Source: an uncultured bacterium
GTDB lineage: Bacteria; Elusimicrobiota; Elusimicrobia; Elusimicrobiales; Elusimicrobiaceae
Direction: 5' to 3'
Assembly (NCBI GenBank): GCA_949291545.1
Contig: CASEWB010000006.1
Location: 186,001-250,000 of the forward strand
DNA: 64,000 nt
Of the stretch, positions 8,290 to 17,559 are shown piece by piece. How positions within the stretch are numbered: the first letter of the stretch is position 1; each line of letters starts with the position of its first letter. Below the pieces are notes generated by a model that was not told the DNA's origin, made no database searches, and saw only the letters and a list, made by a program, of their open reading frames with translations. Position numbers and translations under genes: made by a program.

Positions 8290-9723
8290 ATGTATAGACT
8301 TGTTCGTTGCTGTAGTATTTGTATATGTTTACTGGCGGCCTTTCCGTCATGTGCCCAAGGCAACGCCAAACCGCTGGCGGAATTATTAAAAATGTCTTTT
8401 ACGGCGCCCAAGAATATAGGCGGCGTTTTGTCTGCGGGGCAGCTGCGCTCGCTGCAGTATAGATTTCACGCATTGGAAGAAACCCGCCGGGCGTTGTATC
8501 AAAACCCCGGGTGGGCCCAATCGCCGCAATTCAGCGAGGTAAACCGCTCCCTCCGCCAAATGGGGCTGCCCCTGCCCAAACAGCCGGGGGCTGCTGCTTC
8601 CCGGCAAGAAAAAGAAACATTCCGCCAAAATTTAGACGATCTTTTGTATCGGGAAAGCCAGGTATTGGGGCAAATCATCCAAAAAAAGCCTCGCCCTAAA
8701 ACACCGGCAAAACTCCTGGTTCCCTCTTTGGAGAAATTACTCAAAAACCAACTCGCCTCCGCCAAGAAAGAAGGCGAAATGTTCCTCCAAAAAAGCCCTG
8801 TTTTTAGCTGGGGAACCCCGCACTACGACGAAATACGCGTCCAGCCGTGGGCCATCGGGCAAAACCCGAAAGATCCCCGCTACATCAGCCCCGAAATTAT
8901 GCACCGCATCTCTCAACACGCGCAGCTGCCGATGCAGGATTTTTTTGCCGCCATTTTGCAGGAAGAACAACTTTCCCCCCGGCAAAAGCAAACCCTCATT
9001 TCCGCCATTTACCAAGCGTCCGATTTGCTGACCTATCCTTTTGTCCAAATATACACCAGCGTCTTTAAAACTATTCCCAGCCTTTCGTTTGACGCGGCCG
9101 TCGTACCCGGGGACGAAACCCGCGCTTTGCAGCAATATGCCATTGCCTTGCAAAAAGTTTTATTAACAAAATTACAGCAGAAAGGTTTTTGGAGCGAAGC
9201 GGATTTTGAAGCATTTGCCGAAGCGTCCGTGTATCTGCCTCCCCAAAAAGCCCGTGCGGTGCTGGGCGCCGTAACTTACCTGGAACCGTCGTCCGCACGC
9301 TGGCTGCTGGACACCCCCCTGGAGGACCCTGCCTCCCAAAAAATACTTGCCCAAATTAAGCTGTACCGGCAAAAAAAGGACGCTATTTGGCCCGACGGGG
9401 AAATCCGGCCCAAATTTTCTGCCGGAATAAATTTTGCCCGCTTGCGCCAAATGCGCCTAAAAGCCCTGCAAGCACGGGCCGCATTATTGCAAGAGCGCTA
9501 CGAAAAACTGGTAAGCCACTTTATGCTTATTTCGGAAACGTGCCTAAACTCTCTTAAATCTATAGAAAGCGGAAAGGACCTCTCCCAACAATTTTCAGAC
9601 GATGCCCTTTCCCAATATATTTCCCTTTCTTCCAGCAAAACGCGTGCACAGCATTTAATAGAATTGACGTATCACCAAATGCAGCTTTTGCAGAAAGAAC
9701 TGGGCAAATATCAGCGCCCCTGA
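8290..9723 (+). CDS. Exported protein of unknown function (paralogue B)
   Basis: 477 residues, the same length as its upstream neighbour and similar throughout. The signal peptide has CLLAAFPSCAQ, with probable cleavage before Gln near residue 22-23. Shared landmarks are SFTAPKN, ALEETRRALYQNPGWAQ, GLPLPKQP, IIQKKPRPKT, SWGTPHYDEIRV and ASVYLPPQKARAVL. The second half is a run of helices ending in a coiled coil. This is a tandem duplication whose copies have since diverged considerably. Separated from paralogue A by 66 bp holding a strong hairpin, so co-transcription is likely. Function not recognised. Confidence 0.85.
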   Translation: MYRLVRCCSICICLLAAFPSCAQGNAKPLAELLKMSFTAPKNIGGVLSAGQLRSLQYRFHALEETRRALYQNPGWAQSPQFSEVNRSLRQMGLPLPKQPGAAASRQEKETFRQNLDDLLYRESQVLGQIIQKKPRPKTPAKLLVPSLEKLLKNQLASAKKEGEMFLQKSPVFSWGTPHYDEIRVQPWAIGQNPKDPRYISPEIMHRISQHAQLPMQDFFAAILQEEQLSPRQKQTLISAIYQASDLLTYPFVQIYTSVFKTIPSLSFDAAVVPGDETRALQQYAIALQKVLLTKLQQKGFWSEADFEAFAEASVYLPPQKARAVLGAVTYLEPSSARWLLDTPLEDPASQKILAQIKLYRQKKDAIWPDGEIRPKFSAGINFARLRQMRLKALQARAALLQERYEKLVSHFMLISETCLNSLKSIESGKDLSQQFSDDALSQYISLSSSKTRAQHLIELTYHQMQLLQKELGKYQRP

Positions 9724-9833
9724 CAAAACGCCGGGGCAGGCAGTAAAGCCCGGCGGCGGAAAGGGGTTCTCTTTTCCGACGGAAAATGATATGCTGGAAT
9801 TCTCCCCACCTAGGGGAAAGGAGGCCGCAAATT

Positions 9834-11147
9834 ATGAGAATGATTGATGTCATCATCAAAAAACGCAATGGCAAAACCCTCACACAGGACGAATTCAACT
9901 TTGTTGCACAAGGCGCCGCCAAAGGCACCGTGCCGGACTATCAGCTCTCCGCTTTTTTAATGGCGTGTTTTTTGCGCCCTCTTTCTGATAAAGAAACCGC
10001 TATGTTTACCAAAGCTATGGCCCATTCAGGCGGCCGGCTGGATTTTTCTTCCGTTAAAATGCCCACGGTGGACAAGCATTCCACCGGCGGTGTAGGGGAC
10101 GGTATTTCGATGGCGCTGGCGCCGCTGGTGGCTTGTGTCGGCGTAGCCGTGCCAATGATGTCCGGCCGCGGCCTAGGGCATACGGGCGGGACGCTGGATA
10201 AATTGGAGTCTATGAAAAATTTTGAAGTGCGCGTCCCGGCGAAACTGATTTACCGTCAAATCCAAAAGCTGGGCGTGTGTATGTTTGGGCAAACGCAAGA
10301 TTTAGCCCCGGCCGACAAGAAGCTCTATTCCCTGCGCGACGCTACCGGCACTGTAGAAAGCCGCCCGTTGATTGTAGCCAGTATCCTTTCCAAAAAATAT
10401 GCCGAAGGGGTGGACAGCCTGTTGATGGACGTAAAATACGGTTCCGGCGCGTTTATGCAAAAATTGCCGGATAGCCGCAAGCTGGCCCGCGCGCTGGTAA
10501 ACACGTCCAAAATGTTAGGCCTTAAATGCCGCGCCTTGATTACTTATATGGACCAGCCCTTAGGCCGCGCCATCGGCAATGCCAACGAAATGCGGCAAAC
10601 GGTATTAATTTTGAAAGGCGACAAAAATTTAGCGCCCGACTTTTACGAACTGTTAATTGAAGAAGCCGCCAATATGTTGGTTATCAGCGGTAAAGTAAAA
10701 GACATCAAAAAAGCCCGCGCCTTGATGGAGGAAAAAATTGCCAACGGGGAAGCCGCCGCCAAACTGCGCGAAATGGTCAAATGGCAAGGAGCCAGCCCCG
10801 AGGCAGTGGATAACCCCGTCAAATACTTCCAAAACGCCAAATTAAAATTTGAATTGAAGGCCGAAACCACCGGTTATGTGGAACACATTGACGCCAAAAC
10901 CGCCGGTATGGCCGGCGTACTGTTGGGCGCAGGCCGCAACACGATGGAAGACGCCATCGACTACGGCGCTGGCATTTGGCTGGATAAAAAATCCGGGGAC
11001 GCCGTAAAAAAAGGCGACGTCATTGCCACGCTCTACGCTTCGGACAAAAAGCGCTTAGCCGATGGGGTGGAACTGTTTAAACAGGCGGTCAAGCTAAGCA
11101 AGAAAAAACCCGCCCCGTACAAAATTGTAAAAGAAATTATTAAATAA
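9834..11147 (+). CDS. deoA: Pyrimidine-nucleoside (thymidine) phosphorylase
   Basis: 437 residues, normal for the family. The phosphate-binding signature KHSTGGVGD is at residues 81-89, followed by MSGRGLGHTGGTLDKLES, typical of thymidine/pyrimidine-nucleoside phosphorylases. The enzyme cleaves thymidine, deoxyuridine or uridine with phosphate, giving the base and a pentose 1-phosphate (salvage). I chose the ATG behind AAAGGAGG; an in-frame ATG 16 codons upstream lies before that site. It follows the two exported-protein genes after a 110-bp gap with hairpins, so whether it belongs to their transcript is open. Confidence 0.93.
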   Translation: MRMIDVIIKKRNGKTLTQDEFNFVAQGAAKGTVPDYQLSAFLMACFLRPLSDKETAMFTKAMAHSGGRLDFSSVKMPTVDKHSTGGVGDGISMALAPLVACVGVAVPMMSGRGLGHTGGTLDKLESMKNFEVRVPAKLIYRQIQKLGVCMFGQTQDLAPADKKLYSLRDATGTVESRPLIVASILSKKYAEGVDSLLMDVKYGSGAFMQKLPDSRKLARALVNTSKMLGLKCRALITYMDQPLGRAIGNANEMRQTVLILKGDKNLAPDFYELLIEEAANMLVISGKVKDIKKARALMEEKIANGEAAAKLREMVKWQGASPEAVDNPVKYFQNAKLKFELKAETTGYVEHIDAKTAGMAGVLLGAGRNTMEDAIDYGAGIWLDKKSGDAVKKGDVIATLYASDKKRLADGVELFKQAVKLSKKKPAPYKIVKEIIK

Positions 11148-11148
11148 C

Positions 11149-11179
11149 AAAAACCCCGGAGCAACCGCTCCGGGGTTTT
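11149..11179. terminator. Bidirectional terminator
   Basis: AAAACCCCGGAGC, 4-nt loop, exact complement ending in a T-run. It is shared by deoA and the convergent AsmA-like gene. Confidence 0.9.
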
Positions 11180-11194
11180 TTATGTACTGCAAAA

Positions 11195-13681
11195 CTATGG
11201 CTCCACCGGCACCAAAGGGCGCGGCTCCTGGGGCGGCACACCCCCCGCGGCCGAGACCCCTTCCTGCGGCACAAAACTGGGCAACGGTTGGGCTGGGTCC
11301 GGCTCCGGTGCGGCAGCCGGGGCGCCCACTGCAGGAGCAAGGGTGGACTGCAAGGCTTCACCTATCGAAAGAGCAGGAACCGGCGGCGGGGCTGGAATTT
11401 CCTGCCCGGCCGCTTGCGGCAACGGGGAGTCCGGCTGGGGAACTGCAGTGTTTTTCTCGTCAGAAGCGGGAAAGATTTTCCGGTCGGATTTTTCTTTTTT
11501 AAACCAACCGAACAACCCACCCAAGCCTTTTTTAACCGAACGGCTGGCAAAATTATTGCCCAGCCCCTGCGTGACTAACGAAGAAACCGACCCGATCAAA
11601 CTCATACTCCCTTTCGGATCGGAAACCGTTCCGCCTACTTTTAAGGTAAGCGGCATAATGCCGTCCGCTTCGTGTTTCCCGGGGGCGGCCTGCACGGTCA
11701 TATCCAATTTCCCGTCGTTAAAATCCGTTGTGCCGGTCAGCGTAAACGAAACGGTATCCGACACAAACGTCCCGTTCTTAATATGGGCCAGGCCTTGTTT
11801 AAAATCTACGTCCGTAGCAAATTTGTCGTAGGCCATACGCCCGCTGATTTTCCGGTCCGTATACGGCACCATAATCTGCCGGGTGGTGCCGTCCGGCTCG
11901 GTAACGGTTTGCACCACTAAATCGGCCTCTTTGGGGGCCGGACCAGCGCCCATTACGTTAAGCAGCCCGCTGCCCAGCCCGTCCAACACGGCAAACACGT
12001 TCATAGAATTAAAGACTTTCCCCACCACGTTAACGGACAAGAATAATATTTTGGTAACAGCGTTGGCGTTGGTTAAATGGTACAAATCCTTAATTTCCCC
12101 GCTGCCCATATCCAGGTACAAAGCTCCGTGCGTGGTTTTTAAATCCGGCGTAACGCCCGTTAAGTCCGCTTGGAAGTTCAAATCCGTTCCATAAATATAC
12201 GGTGCGTCAAGCGAATCAATCACCACGTCCGCCCGGATAGAAAGCGGCGGCAGCGGCCAGGCTGTTTTTTCGGCCACCGGCAAAGCCGTATCGGCCACAA
12301 ATGGCGTATCGTCCGGCGGCGGGGCCGCATTTAAAAGCGGCGGCAGCGCCACCCGGCCGGCACGCAATTTTACGTCGGCTTTCCATTCGTCCGGGGTTTG
12401 CGTTAAAGTAAGGTTGCCCTCAAACGGATCTCCGTTTAAACGTCCGCTTAAACTGCCCCGGGCAAAGCCTTCGGTAAACGTTTTATTTTCTTCCGCGTGG
12501 AAAGCAGCCGCTACCTTGGTAAATTCCCCGGTATACGCCACGCGGCCGGCCCCTTTTTGCAACGAAATATCCGCCGTCAGTGCGCCGTCTTTTTGGCTGG
12601 CTGTTCCCGTTAGTTCGCCTTTTAAACGGTATTCTTCCACCCACACGGGCACCAGCTCGGCCAGCTCGTCTAGCTGGGCGGAAAAAGAAGTTTCAAAATC
12701 ATTGGGCTGTTGGCGGGCGTAATCCCATTCGCCCGAGAAACGGCTTTCCAACCCCGGCAATTGCACCGACAGGTTTTGTATAGCGGCCTTTTGCGCCTGC
12801 AAATCCAACCGAACGTCCGCCTCGGCTTCCAATTCCGGCAAGGTAAATTCCGGCACGTCCGGGTACCACTCCGCCACCACCGCGGAGGTTACGTCTTCGA
12901 GTTGCAATTCCGCATGTATCAGCGGGCGGGTAAAATCTTCCACCCGCAGCCGCAGGCTTAAGGATGCATCTTTATAATCTGCCGAAAAACGCGCCACCTC
13001 CGCATAAGCCCGGCTTAAGTTCAGCCCTTCCAAAAAGGCCTGCGCCTGCAAGCCGGCCGGCAGGGTGATTACTTTGCCGTCCGTTTCATACGTCAAAACG
13101 GATTTCAATTCCACCGTAAACTTTTGTTTCAACCCAAATTGGTTGACTTGGAACAAAACATCTTCAGCGGCGGCGCGGGTACGGTTTTTTAAATCGGTAT
13201 AGGTTACATTCAAATTGCGTACAGAAAGGCGGTTGAGCGTGATGTCCAACGGCAAGGGATCGGAATCTTCCGTTTTATCGGTGCTGGGGGCGATCATTCC
13301 GTCAAAATTAAACGAACCGTCTGCTTGGCGTATAAGGTTTACTTCTGCTTGGGTGATAATAAACGAACGCACCGTCAAGCGCCCGCGCAGCAAGTTAAGC
13401 AGGTTTACCCGCACCCGCACCCGCTGGGCAGATACAAAAGTCCCTTCCCCAAAGCCACCCGGCTCGGAAATTTCCAATCCGTCTAATTTAAATCCCATCA
13501 AACTGACGGACATTTTTTGCAAGCGCACTTCCCGGTGCAACAATTCGGACGCTTTTTGGCTTACCCAGTCACGCGTCCAACCGGCGGAAGCTACCCACCG
13601 AAAGGCCAAATCGGCCCCTAATACCAATATAATCACCACCGCCACCGAAGCGGCAGCCCATTTTACCCATTTCTGTTTCAT
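11195..13681 (-). CDS. AsmA family protein
   Basis: 828 residues: an N-terminal membrane helix (about residues 8-28), then a large extracytoplasmic beta-rich region. The start has the AsmA-family pattern (the GW.RDWV and LLHREVRLQKMSVSLMGFKL region, then FVSAQRVRVRVNLLNLLRGR). AsmA-like proteins are inner-membrane-anchored bridge-type proteins linked to outer-membrane lipid homeostasis. The last 60-odd residues are Pro/Ala-rich and look disordered. The ATG overlaps the queH stop as ATGA, so translation is coupled. Confidence 0.8.
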   Translation of the reverse strand: MKQKWVKWAAASVAVVIILVLGADLAFRWVASAGWTRDWVSQKASELLHREVRLQKMSVSLMGFKLDGLEISEPGGFGEGTFVSAQRVRVRVNLLNLLRGRLTVRSFIITQAEVNLIRQADGSFNFDGMIAPSTDKTEDSDPLPLDITLNRLSVRNLNVTYTDLKNRTRAAAEDVLFQVNQFGLKQKFTVELKSVLTYETDGKVITLPAGLQAQAFLEGLNLSRAYAEVARFSADYKDASLSLRLRVEDFTRPLIHAELQLEDVTSAVVAEWYPDVPEFTLPELEAEADVRLDLQAQKAAIQNLSVQLPGLESRFSGEWDYARQQPNDFETSFSAQLDELAELVPVWVEEYRLKGELTGTASQKDGALTADISLQKGAGRVAYTGEFTKVAAAFHAEENKTFTEGFARGSLSGRLNGDPFEGNLTLTQTPDEWKADVKLRAGRVALPPLLNAAPPPDDTPFVADTALPVAEKTAWPLPPLSIRADVVIDSLDAPYIYGTDLNFQADLTGVTPDLKTTHGALYLDMGSGEIKDLYHLTNANAVTKILFLSVNVVGKVFNSMNVFAVLDGLGSGLLNVMGAGPAPKEADLVVQTVTEPDGTTRQIMVPYTDRKISGRMAYDKFATDVDFKQGLAHIKNGTFVSDTVSFTLTGTTDFNDGKLDMTVQAAPGKHEADGIMPLTLKVGGTVSDPKGSMSLIGSVSSLVTQGLGNNFASRSVKKGLGGLFGWFKKEKSDRKIFPASDEKNTAVPQPDSPLPQAAGQEIPAPPPVPALSIGEALQSTLAPAVGAPAAAPEPDPAQPLPSFVPQEGVSAAGGVPPQEPRPLVPVEP

Positions 13682-14226
13682 TTTTTACGCAGGCTGTATT
13701 TACAGCCACAATAATTTTGTTCGTAGAGTTGGAATTCTTTAATCAACGCACGGCGCAATTCTTCCAGCCCGCCCTTGCGCCAGTTCACCGCCGCATATGG
13801 CTTGCCGGTGGTAATCCACGCCAGGCGGGCAGCGTCATTTACTTGCTTTAAATCTTTATAAGGCGATACCCCTAACACCGAAGCAAACGCATCAAATTTG
13901 TGCTGGCGGGCATACTCGGCGGCTTTTTTAAGGCGCATCAAAAAGCAGGCAAAGCAACGTTTTCCGCGTTCGGGTTCATTTTCCAACCCTTTTACGCACG
14001 CGGCCCACAGGTCGGGTTCGTAGGGGAGCTCGGCAAATTTTACGCCCAGCAACCCGCAAAGCCGTTTTTGTTCGTCACGGCGTTTTTCATATTCGGCGGC
14101 GGGATAAATGTTTGGGTTGTAAAACAACACAGTCACGTCCACCCCGTCCTGCGACAGTTTTTTCAGCGCCGCACACGAACACGGCGCGCAGCAAGATAAC
14201 ACAAGAAGTTTAGCGGGAGTCTGCAT
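13678..14226 (-). CDS. queH: Epoxyqueuosine reductase QueH
   Basis: 182 residues. Conserved cysteine groups of the QueH (DUF208) family are present: LSCCAPCSC near the N-terminus, RCFACFLMRL in the middle and NYCGCKYS at the end. VLGVSPYKDLKQVN matches the family centre. QueH reduces epoxyqueuosine to queuosine in the wobble position of GUN tRNAs and is an alternative to QueG. The start has no Shine-Dalgarno, and TACACT lies 6 nt upstream. The 4-nt overlap with the AsmA-like gene shows an operon with no obvious functional link. Confidence 0.92.
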   Translation of the reverse strand: MQTPAKLLVLSCCAPCSCAALKKLSQDGVDVTVLFYNPNIYPAAEYEKRRDEQKRLCGLLGVKFAELPYEPDLWAACVKGLENEPERGKRCFACFLMRLKKAAEYARQHKFDAFASVLGVSPYKDLKQVNDAARLAWITTGKPYAAVNWRKGGLEELRRALIKEFQLYEQNYCGCKYSLRKK

Positions 14227-14238
14227 ATATACAGTGTA
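14227..14238 (-). promoter_or_regulatory. Leaderless-type -10 for queH
   Basis: TACACT followed by 6 nt and the ATG; no ribosome site. Confidence 0.4.
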
Positions 14239-14291
14239 TCAAAAAGGTTCCGGGCGGGGCACAGCAACCATACCCAAAAAAGGATTAGATT

Positions 14292-14315
14292 AAAAAAGCG
14301 GGCCGAGCCCGCTTT
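14292..14315 (-). terminator. Terminator after corA
   Basis: AAAGCGGGC, 3-nt loop, GCCCGCTTT, then T-run in minus-strand reading. Confidence 0.85.
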
Positions 14316-14332
14316 GGCAAAAAGGGTGCAAA

Positions 14333-15247
14333 TTACCAGTTTTTATGCCGCCAATACATCATTACCAACCAAACCAAAATCAAGCACAGGCCCATCAGCA
14401 TCCAAAATGCGTCCGGGTGGCCCGAAAGCGGCAGTGCCACGTTCATACCATACGCACTTACCACCAAGGTAGGTACCATCATCCAAATGGTAATGACGTT
14501 TAATTTTTTAATCAGCTGGTTTAAATTGTTGTTGACGATAGACGCACGCGCGTCTAACAATTGGGCCAAAATGTTGGAGTAAATATCCGCTTGGGTTTTG
14601 CACTGCATATTTTCCACGATAATATCGTCCAGCATTTCTTCGTCTTTTTCGTCGAACCCGATGCGGGCCGACAAGTTGCGCGCTTTTTCAAACACGAACC
14701 CGTTGGACGTAATAGCCTCGGCGTAGTACACCAAGCTTTTTACCAAGCTAAACAGGTTTAACAGGTAAGTGTTATCCATCGATTCCGTAATTTTATCCTC
14801 AATTTCTTCGGAAATCATATGAATAATGCGCAGGTGTTCCACATAATGGGAAATAGAATTGTATACCAGCTTTAAAAACACTTCTTTAATAGAAGAAACC
14901 GTGTGGAAACGTTTGCCCACAAACAGCGGGATATCTTCCGCCAATACAACAATCAACTTGTTTTCAAACAAAAACATACCTACAGACGCCACTTTAAATT
15001 CCAGCTGATCTTTGCCGGAATAATTTTTGGGGCGTTTGTAAATCATTACAATATGTTCGGGTTCAAATTCCAAGCGGGGCAGTTCGTCCGGGTCTAGGGA
15101 GGAGGCAAGGGTATGCTCGTCTATTTGGCAGGCTTCCACCAAATAGCGCTGTTCTTCCACCGAAGGGTTTGTATATACAAACACTTGGGCGGAATCCGAT
15201 TCGGTTTCCGTTAGCTTTTTATTTAAAATTTCATATTTTTTGAGCAT
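14333..15247 (-). CDS. corA: CorA family divalent cation transporter
   Basis: 304 residues. A soluble N-terminal funnel domain is followed by two C-terminal membrane helices. The pore signature YGMN follows the first helix (around residue 266), with the short VALPLSGHPDAF loop before the last helix. The usual family function is Mg2+ uptake, possibly Co2+ or Ni2+. The start has only a weak GAGG-like site. Single gene with its own terminator. Confidence 0.92.
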   Translation of the reverse strand: MLKKYEILNKKLTETESDSAQVFVYTNPSVEEQRYLVEACQIDEHTLASSLDPDELPRLEFEPEHIVMIYKRPKNYSGKDQLEFKVASVGMFLFENKLIVVLAEDIPLFVGKRFHTVSSIKEVFLKLVYNSISHYVEHLRIIHMISEEIEDKITESMDNTYLLNLFSLVKSLVYYAEAITSNGFVFEKARNLSARIGFDEKDEEMLDDIIVENMQCKTQADIYSNILAQLLDARASIVNNNLNQLIKKLNVITIWMMVPTLVVSAYGMNVALPLSGHPDAFWMLMGLCLILVWLVMMYWRHKNW

Positions 15248-15313
15248 TTCTTGCCTCTAGCCTATATACTAATGATACCACCTAACAACCGGCTTGTAAA
15301 GGTCTTTACCACC

Positions 15314-16675
15314 CTATTCCCGGGCGAAGCGGCGCGCATAAGCCAGCTCAGCCGACAGGTAGTTTTTGGTTTCGGCAAACACCTCTTTGCGCAGCAGCCA
15401 TAAAGACAAAATATTCGGCACGCACATTACGGCGATGGCGGTATCGGCCAATTCCCACACCAATTTGGGGCTCAAAAATCCGCCCAGGCACATTATTACC
15501 AGCCAAACCAGGTAAACGGGTTTTTCCACATTTACGCCCAAGCAAAACTGCACCGACTTAGCCGTATAATAGCTCCACCCCACCAGCGTGGAAAACGCAA
15601 ACAGGGACAAGGACGCCAACAAGAAAAACGACCCTCCCGGCAAACGGCCAAACGCGTTCTCGGCTAGCTGCGCGCCAAACAGCGTGCCGCTTTGCCAATC
15701 CCCCGCAATCACCACCGCCACCCCGGACAGCAAACAAATCACCAAAGTATCCCAAAACACGGTGGAAGCCGAAATCAGCCCCTGCCGCACGGAATTGGGC
15801 GTTTTGGCGGCAGCTGCGGCAATAGCGCCGCTGCCGCTGCCGGCTTCGTTGGACAGCACCCCGCGCGACACCCCGTAACGCACCGCTTCTTTAATCGTAA
15901 TGCCTACCGCACCGCCCAATACGGCCGTGCCGGTAAAGGCGCTTTTAAAAATGCAGGCAATGGCCCAGGGCAGTTTATCCAAGTTGGTTACAATCACCGC
16001 GGCACAAAGCAAAATATATAATACCGCCATAAACGGCACCAGCCATTTGCAAAAAGCAGCTATTTTGCGGACTCCGCCCAAAATCACCGCGGCCGTCAGC
16101 ACCACCAATACTGCCGTGGTTATCCACGCCGGGGCCTGAAAAACGGACCCGTAAATTGCGACCAACGAATTGGTTTGAATAAGCGCATCGGCAAACCCCA
16201 TTAAAGCGGTGGCAATAGCAAATACCGCGGCGGTTTTTTTCATATTGAGCCCATTTTTGAGCACATACATCGGCCCGCCCACATATTCGCCGGCGGGGTT
16301 CTGCTCGCGGTATTTCACGGCCAGCACGGACTCGGCATATTTAGTAGCCATGGCAAAAAAGGCCGAAAGCATCATCCAAAAAAGCGCGCCCGGCCCCCCC
16401 GTGGAGACCGCCGCCGCCACGCCCACGATATTGCCCGTGCCCACCATGGCGGCTAAGGCAATCACCAGCGCACCAAAACTGCTGACGGCGCCGGCACTGC
16501 GGCTTTTGGTAAGAGAAAGGGAAATTGCGTGGAACAGGTACTTTTGGATAAATTTCAGCTTCCAAGTAAAGTACAAGCTGATACCCACAATCAGCACCAT
16601 CATAGGTGCGCCCCATAAAAAGGCGTTAAACTTCACCACGCTTTGCGTAATTAATTCCATCACATTCTGTTCCAT
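15314..16675 (-). CDS. Alanine/glycine:cation symporter (AGCS family)
   Basis: 453 residues with about ten membrane segments. The family signature is complete: AAMVGTGNIVGVAAAVSTGG, then ALFWMMLSAFFAMATKYAES. AGCS proteins import alanine or glycine with Na+ or H+. GGAAAG lies before the start. The gene is divergent from a nucleoside phosphorylase across a 69-bp gap that holds a perfect 20-bp palindrome, a good candidate operator for one or both genes. Confidence 0.92.
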   Translation of the reverse strand: MEQNVMELITQSVVKFNAFLWGAPMMVLIVGISLYFTWKLKFIQKYLFHAISLSLTKSRSAGAVSSFGALVIALAAMVGTGNIVGVAAAVSTGGPGALFWMMLSAFFAMATKYAESVLAVKYREQNPAGEYVGGPMYVLKNGLNMKKTAAVFAIATALMGFADALIQTNSLVAIYGSVFQAPAWITTAVLVVLTAAVILGGVRKIAAFCKWLVPFMAVLYILLCAAVIVTNLDKLPWAIACIFKSAFTGTAVLGGAVGITIKEAVRYGVSRGVLSNEAGSGSGAIAAAAAKTPNSVRQGLISASTVFWDTLVICLLSGVAVVIAGDWQSGTLFGAQLAENAFGRLPGGSFFLLASLSLFAFSTLVGWSYYTAKSVQFCLGVNVEKPVYLVWLVIMCLGGFLSPKLVWELADTAIAVMCVPNILSLWLLRKEVFAETKNYLSAELAYARRFARE

Positions 16676-16706
16676 TTCTTTCCTTCTTTCTTTTTTGTAT
16701 AGTATT

Positions 16707-16726
16707 AGTTGTATTTAAATACAACT
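16707..16726. promoter_or_regulatory. Perfect 20-bp palindrome between divergent genes (candidate operator)
   Basis: AGTTGTATTT and its exact complement with no spacer, immediately upstream of a TACTAT-like -10 for the alanine/glycine symporter and about 20 bp before the phosphorylase ATG. Its size and symmetry suit a dimeric repressor. Confidence 0.55.
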
Positions 16727-16744
16727 TGTAAATTTTACCAAAAT

Positions 16745-17491
16745 ATGACTTTACTATTCCCAAAAAATAAAAAACCTGCTTTAAAGGAAATTTCCACCCC
16801 CGCCGGTTATGTGCGCCATGTGGCGGCCGGCTTAAAGCTGCCCTCCAAGGCAATTTTATGCCCCATTTCGTCTTTAACACGCTATGTAGACAGCCATGCC
16901 AAGTACAAAAAATACAATTGCGAAGCCGATATCTACGCTTTGCAAGGGGAAGACTTGTGCTATGTAACCCAATTTGGCTCCGGGGCCCCGGGCATGACGA
17001 TGGCCTTGGAAGTATTAATTGCGTTGGGCGTAAAAGAATTTGTGTTTATCGGGCTGGCGGGTTCTTTGCAGGAAGAAGTGCAGCCGGCGGATATCGTGCT
17101 GTGCGAGGAAGCGCTCTGCGACGACGGGACCTCCCCCTGCTATACCACACGCGAAACCAGCCGCCCCAGCAAAATGCTGTTTACGAAACTGGCCAAACAA
17201 TTAAAAGCCAACGGGAAGGACTTCCACCTTGGGCGCAACTGGACGACGGACGCCATCTTCCGCGAAACCAAAGAAGAAGTTAAACACTATCAAAAGAAAG
17301 ATGTGCTGACCGTGGAAATGGAAGCAGCGGCCTTTTATGCCGTATGCGCCAAACGCAAAGTAAAAGCGGCGGCGGCGTTTGTAGTAAGCGACTGCTTAAG
17401 CCAGCTGAAATGGGACCCGCACTTTGGCGAAAAGCCCATCTTCCGCGCGTTGGAGGACGTGTTTGAAGCCGCGCGCCAAATACTCAAATAG
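16745..17491 (+). CDS. Nucleoside phosphorylase (uridine/purine phosphorylase superfamily)
   Basis: 248 residues, the size of the PNP/UDP family. Motifs are QFGSGAPGMTMALEVL (phosphate site), FIGLAGSLQ and VEMEAAAFYAV, where the Met-Glu pair binds the ribose hydroxyls. It should cleave a nucleoside with phosphate; uridine-type specificity is plausible, but base specificity cannot be read safely. The ATG chosen is the first in frame; a TTG 12 codons upstream lies inside the palindrome and is unlikely. No clear ribosome site. It ends at a shared bidirectional terminator. Confidence 0.87.
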   Translation: MTLLFPKNKKPALKEISTPAGYVRHVAAGLKLPSKAILCPISSLTRYVDSHAKYKKYNCEADIYALQGEDLCYVTQFGSGAPGMTMALEVLIALGVKEFVFIGLAGSLQEEVQPADIVLCEEALCDDGTSPCYTTRETSRPSKMLFTKLAKQLKANGKDFHLGRNWTTDAIFRETKEEVKHYQKKDVLTVEMEAAAFYAVCAKRKVKAAAAFVVSDCLSQLKWDPHFGEKPIFRALEDVFEAARQILK

Positions 17492-17512
17492 TTTATAAAC
17501 CGTTTCATACAA

Positions 17513-17544
17513 AAAAGCGGAGCCTTTTTATAGGCTCCGCTTTT
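17513..17544. terminator. Bidirectional terminator
   Basis: AAAAGCGGAGCC, 8-nt loop, GGCTCCGCTTTT, between the convergent phosphorylase and kinase genes. Confidence 0.9.
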
Positions 17545-17559
17545 ACTTTATTCTATAGG

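Noticed and set aside
9724..9833. Terminator between the exported paralogue B and deoA
   Set aside because: The GCCGGG/CCCGGC stem lacks a T-run, and further small hairpins follow; termination cannot be claimed from sequence alone.
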